The notes below the pieces were generated by a model, which worked only from the letters and a program-made list of their open reading frames with translations, made no database searches and had not been told where the DNA came from. This document shows positions 5,341 through 7,876 of a stretch of DNA of 7,876 nucleotides, in pieces (position 1 is the stretch's first letter; every line of letters starts with the position of its first letter). The translations under genes and the position numbers were made by a program. The DNA comes from Pseudofrankia asymbiotica (GTDB taxonomy: Bacteria; Actinomycetota; Actinomycetes; Frankiales; Frankiaceae), in assembly GCF_001983105.1 (NCBI RefSeq), contig NZ_MOMC01000108.1, positions 2,215 to 10,090 of the forward strand, in the 5' to 3' direction.

Positions 5341-7876
5341 GTGAACGCGGTGCTCGCACGGGGGTGGGCGCGGCCGGGGTGGCTGGTACCGGCCACGCTG
5401 GCGATGCTGCTCGTCGCGTTGGGTGGAGCCGTCGTCCTGTCGGGGCGGCCCGTGGCGAACGCGGAGCGAGCCGTCGGCCTCACCGACGGCTCGGCCTGGC
5501 TGGTCTCGTCGGCCGCGGGGCAGGCGACGCTGGTCGACGGCTCGACCGCGCACGTCATCACCCGGGTCCAGCTGGGCGCCGGCCCGATGGCCGATGTGCA
5601 GGCCGGCGCGGACGCGTACATCGCGTCCGGCGGCGGTGAGGGGGGTGGCGAGGGCGGTACAGCGGGTGGCGCCATCGGCGGGGCGACGGTGCGTCGCATC
5701 GACGGCGCGACCTACGACGTGTCGAAGCCCGCCGCGTTCGGCGCCGACGGCCAGCCGCTGACGGTGTTCCCGGCCCAGGACTCGGTGTTCGTCATCAACC
5801 GGGCGACCGGCCTGGTCAGTGTCGCCGACGCGCGCACGCTCACCGCGGACCGGTCCTTCTCGCTGTCCGCCAAGGTGCCCGACGGGGGCGCCATCGCGGA
5901 CGGCCCATCCCGGCTGTGGGTCGTCGACGCCGGCAGCGGCGAGCTGATCCGCGTCGACGGCGCCGGCACGAAGATCACCGGTCGGACCGTCGACCCGGCG
6001 GGAACCGCCCTGGTCACGGCCGGCGGCGAGCCGTACGCCGTCGACCTCTCGGCCCGCCGGGCGTGGCCGATCGAGGCGGACGGCCTGGCTGGCGGCGGCG
6101 TGTGCCTCGACTCGCCGCCGGATGACGCCTCCGTCTCCGTCGCCGGGTCGAGCCTCGAACCCAGGATCTATCTGAGCAGCGGCCGCCGCGGGCTGCTACT
6201 GATCACGGACATCGCGACCGGGCGCTGTGACAGCGCTGTCGACCTCAACGCCGCCGGGCACCGGCTCGGGCAGCCGAAGGAGGCCGCCGGCCGGGTGTTC
6301 GTCCCCGACTTCACCACCGGCCAGGTCATCGTCGTCAACGAGGCGACCCAGCGGGTGGTCGCCTGGGCGGAGGTGCTGCCGGCGAACACCGAGTTCGAGC
6401 TGCGCGGCCAGGGCTCGGTGATGTTCTACAACGACCCGGCGAGCGAACGTGCCGGCGTCATCAACCCCGACGGCGACGTCGCGCCGGTCCAGAAGTACGA
6501 CCCGACCGACCCCGGCGGCCCAGAGGCCGGTACCGGCGATGACAACGTCAACGCTCCGAGCCCGACCCCTGAAGGGCCCGGGGGGCCCGGCCCGGATCCG
6601 GCAGGCCCCGGTGCTTCGACACCCACCTCGGTGCCGCCGACCGGGGTGCCGCCTACCGGGGTGCCGCCTACCGACCCTTCGGGCGGTGAGCCGACGCCGC
6701 TGCCACCGCCGTCGCTGGCGTCCTCCGCCCCGCCGCCGGTGACCGTGCCGGCAGGGGCGCCGACGGATCCGGCGACGCCGAGCGCCGTCGTCCCGACCGA
6801 CCAGCCCGCGCAGCCGCGCTCACCCGTGCGGATCGCGGTCTCCGCGGACACGGCCGCGGCCGGCTCGCCGGTGACCCTCCAGGTCGTCGAGGCCGTCGCC
6901 GGCACCGGGATCGCCGACGCCAGCTGGGTCTTCGGCGACGGCGGTACGGCGAGCGGGGTCCGGGTCACCCGCTCGTGGAGCGCTCCGGGCACCTACCAGG
7001 TCATCGCGTCGACCCGGCTCGACGACGGCCGTCTCTTCGCCCCGGCGGTCACCATCACCATCACCCAGGAGGCGCCGCGGCCGACGCCGCTGTCCACCCC
7101 GCCGGCCGTCAGCCCACGTCCCACGAGTTCGCTGGGCCTCCCGATCGGCGATCCGGTGACAGCTGGCCCGACGACCCGCGGCGGTACTCCGAGCGGCCCG
7201 GCGACAGGCGGTCCGGCGACAGGCGGTCCGGCGACAGGCGGTCCGGCGACTCGCGGCGGCACCTTCGGTGGCCCGACGACCGGTGGCCCGACCAGCACCG
7301 GCCCGACGACCGGTGGGCCGCCGACGGGTGGTCCGACCAGTACCGGGCCGACAAGTGGTGGGCCGACCACCACGCCGCCAAGCGGCCAGGGCATCACGGT
7401 GTCGGCGCAGCAGACCTCCGGGCTCACCGCGCACATCACGGCGGCCGGGATCAAACCCGGGACCTTCCAGTTCACCGTCAACTACGGCGACGGGACGCTG
7501 TTCGCGCCATACGGCGAGTCGAGTGGGCTCGCGGTCGATCACACGTACCCCTCGGCGGGGACGTACACCGTGTCGGTGAGCGCGCAGGAACTCGCGACCG
7601 GCACGACCTATCACCAGTCCGCGTCGGTGACCGTCGCCGGCGCCGCGCCTCAGCTGAAGATCGCCCTGGCCCTGCAGCCGCTGTCGCCGGCGAGGTACCC
7701 GTTGCAGGCGGTCGTGCAAGGTAACGCCTCGGGCGGCGCGGGTGCGCTGAGCTACCGGTTCACGTTCGGCGACGGCACCACCTACCAGGGGGCCGAGAGC
7801 TCGTTCACCCACACGTATCCGGCCGACGGCAGCTACACGGTGACGGTTACGGTGACCGACGGGACGGGCCAGTCGG
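5341..7876 (+). CDS. Membrane-anchored beta-propeller/PKD-domain surface protein, 3'-partial
   Basis: The frame is open from GTG 5341 to the window end: 845 codons, no stop. I read it codon by codon. Order: a hydrophobic helix at about 14-35, which could be a signal peptide or membrane anchor; a region to about 390 with roughly seven repeated blade-like units (for example RLWVVDAGSGELIRVDG, RVFVPDFTTGQVIVVN) resembling a YVTN/NHL-type beta-propeller; a Pro/Gly/Thr linker (about 395-493); PKD domain 1 (about 494-576, FGDGG at 531, PGTYQV at 549); a pentad-repeat linker (606-680); PKD 2 (about 685-766, YGDGT at 715, AGTYTV at 739); PKD 3 (about 770 to the end, FGDGT at 809, GSYTVTV at 830). PKD domains are Ig-like modules of surface and secreted proteins, often used for binding or spacing. 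A Gly-rich insert (97-114) interrupts an early blade. Only two Cys occur (255, 296). Position directly after the transglutaminase-like gene suggests a partner or client at the cell surface (inference). The C-terminus is not in the window. Confidence 0.85.
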   Translation, partial: MNAVLARGWARPGWLVPATLAMLLVALGGAVVLSGRPVANAERAVGLTDGSAWLVSSAAGQATLVDGSTAHVITRVQLGAGPMADVQAGADAYIASGGGEGGGEGGTAGGAIGGATVRRIDGATYDVSKPAAFGADGQPLTVFPAQDSVFVINRATGLVSVADARTLTADRSFSLSAKVPDGGAIADGPSRLWVVDAGSGELIRVDGAGTKITGRTVDPAGTALVTAGGEPYAVDLSARRAWPIEADGLAGGGVCLDSPPDDASVSVAGSSLEPRIYLSSGRRGLLLITDIATGRCDSAVDLNAAGHRLGQPKEAAGRVFVPDFTTGQVIVVNEATQRVVAWAEVLPANTEFELRGQGSVMFYNDPASERAGVINPDGDVAPVQKYDPTDPGGPEAGTGDDNVNAPSPTPEGPGGPGPDPAGPGASTPTSVPPTGVPPTGVPPTDPSGGEPTPLPPPSLASSAPPPVTVPAGAPTDPATPSAVVPTDQPAQPRSPVRIAVSADTAAAGSPVTLQVVEAVAGTGIADASWVFGDGGTASGVRVTRSWSAPGTYQVIASTRLDDGRLFAPAVTITITQEAPRPTPLSTPPAVSPRPTSSLGLPIGDPVTAGPTTRGGTPSGPATGGPATGGPATGGPATRGGTFGGPTTGGPTSTGPTTGGPPTGGPTSTGPTSGGPTTTPPSGQGITVSAQQTSGLTAHITAAGIKPGTFQFTVNYGDGTLFAPYGESSGLAVDHTYPSAGTYTVSVSAQELATGTTYHQSASVTVAGAAPQLKIALALQPLSPARYPLQAVVQGNASGGAGALSYRFTFGDGTTYQGAESSFTHTYPADGSYTVTVTVTDGTGQS
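6631..6675 (+). repeat. 15-bp tandem repeat x 3 coding VPPT(G/D)
   Basis: Three consecutive 15-base units (gtgccgccgaccggg and close variants) encode VPPTG, VPPTG, VPPTD at residues 431-445 of the PKD protein, within its first low-complexity linker. Units differ at one or two bases. Confidence 0.85.
7156..7380 (+). repeat. Pentapeptide-coding repeat array, 15 units of 15 bp
   Basis: Exactly fifteen in-frame pentads (residues 606-680 of the PKD protein) fit the pattern xxxGP/GGP: VTAGP, TTRGG, TPSGP, ATGGP x3, ATRGG, TFGGP, TTGGP, TSTGP, TTGGP, PTGGP, TSTGP, TSGGP, TTTPP. The three ATGGP units (7201-7245) are identical at DNA level (gcgacaggcggtccg), indicating recent duplication; the rest have diverged. 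The array separates PKD 1 from PKD 2 and should form an extended, Thr-rich, possibly glycosylated spacer (inference). Confidence 0.9.

Noticed and set aside
4229..5359. Long minus-strand open frame opposite the transglutaminase-like gene's 3' half
   Set aside because: Ser/Arg/Ala-rich shadow of a supported coding region with no domain or ribosome site of note; similar frames at 2451-3419 and 2681-3739 were rejected for the same reason.
6571..6585. Strong GC hairpin (gggccc, 3-base loop, gggccc) as a possible terminator
   Set aside because: It lies in the middle of an open coding frame, has no T-run, and is explained by Gly/Pro codons in the linker.
6820..7812. Minus-strand frames opposite the PKD region, with Pro/Val/Gly repeats resembling a structural protein
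   Set aside because: The repeats are the reverse complement of the pentad array; PKD domains on the + strand show which strand codes.

Overview
The window looks like chromosome from a very G+C-rich actinobacterium. Codon third positions are nearly all G or C, two of the four genes I start on GTG, and the proteins are Ala/Gly/Pro/Arg rich. Gene order and protein style suggest a Frankia-like lineage (Frankia/Pseudofrankia), but that is inference; no marker gene is present.

All four genes are on the + strand and almost touch, so they probably form one operon. After about 166 bases of apparent leader come: (1) 167-1150, a MoxR-family AAA+ ATPase with all its ATPase motifs; (2) 1147-2292, a DUF58 membrane protein with a degenerate VWA-like domain, overlapping gene 1 by GTGA; (3) 2289-5339, a 1016-residue membrane protein of the TgpA type (membrane domain, extracytoplasmic transglutaminase-like domain, last membrane helix, cytosolic DUF4129-like tail), overlapping gene 2 by ATGA; (4) 5341 to beyond the window end, a membrane-anchored or secreted protein with a probable beta-propeller, two low-complexity linkers and at least three PKD domains. 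The junction between genes 3 and 4 has a single base between stop and start. No stretch over 300 bases lacks a gene, and I see no RNA genes, mobile elements, CRISPR arrays or terminators.

MoxR-DUF58-transglutaminase is a widespread bacterial gene trio. By the usual model for the family, the MoxR ATPase acts as a cytosolic remodelling factor for VWA-type partners such as DUF58 proteins, and the transglutaminase-like protein acts at the outer face of the membrane. The fourth gene adds a large extracellular protein that could be a client or structural partner (inference).

The most notable observation is that the transglutaminase-like protein contains no cysteine at all, and a Ser sits where the catalytic Cys is expected. 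It is therefore either a pseudoenzyme or uses other chemistry. The second is the architecture of gene 4, especially its 225-base array of exactly 15 pentapeptide-coding units. I do not see a clearly undescribed system; this is a variant of a known module with unusual features.
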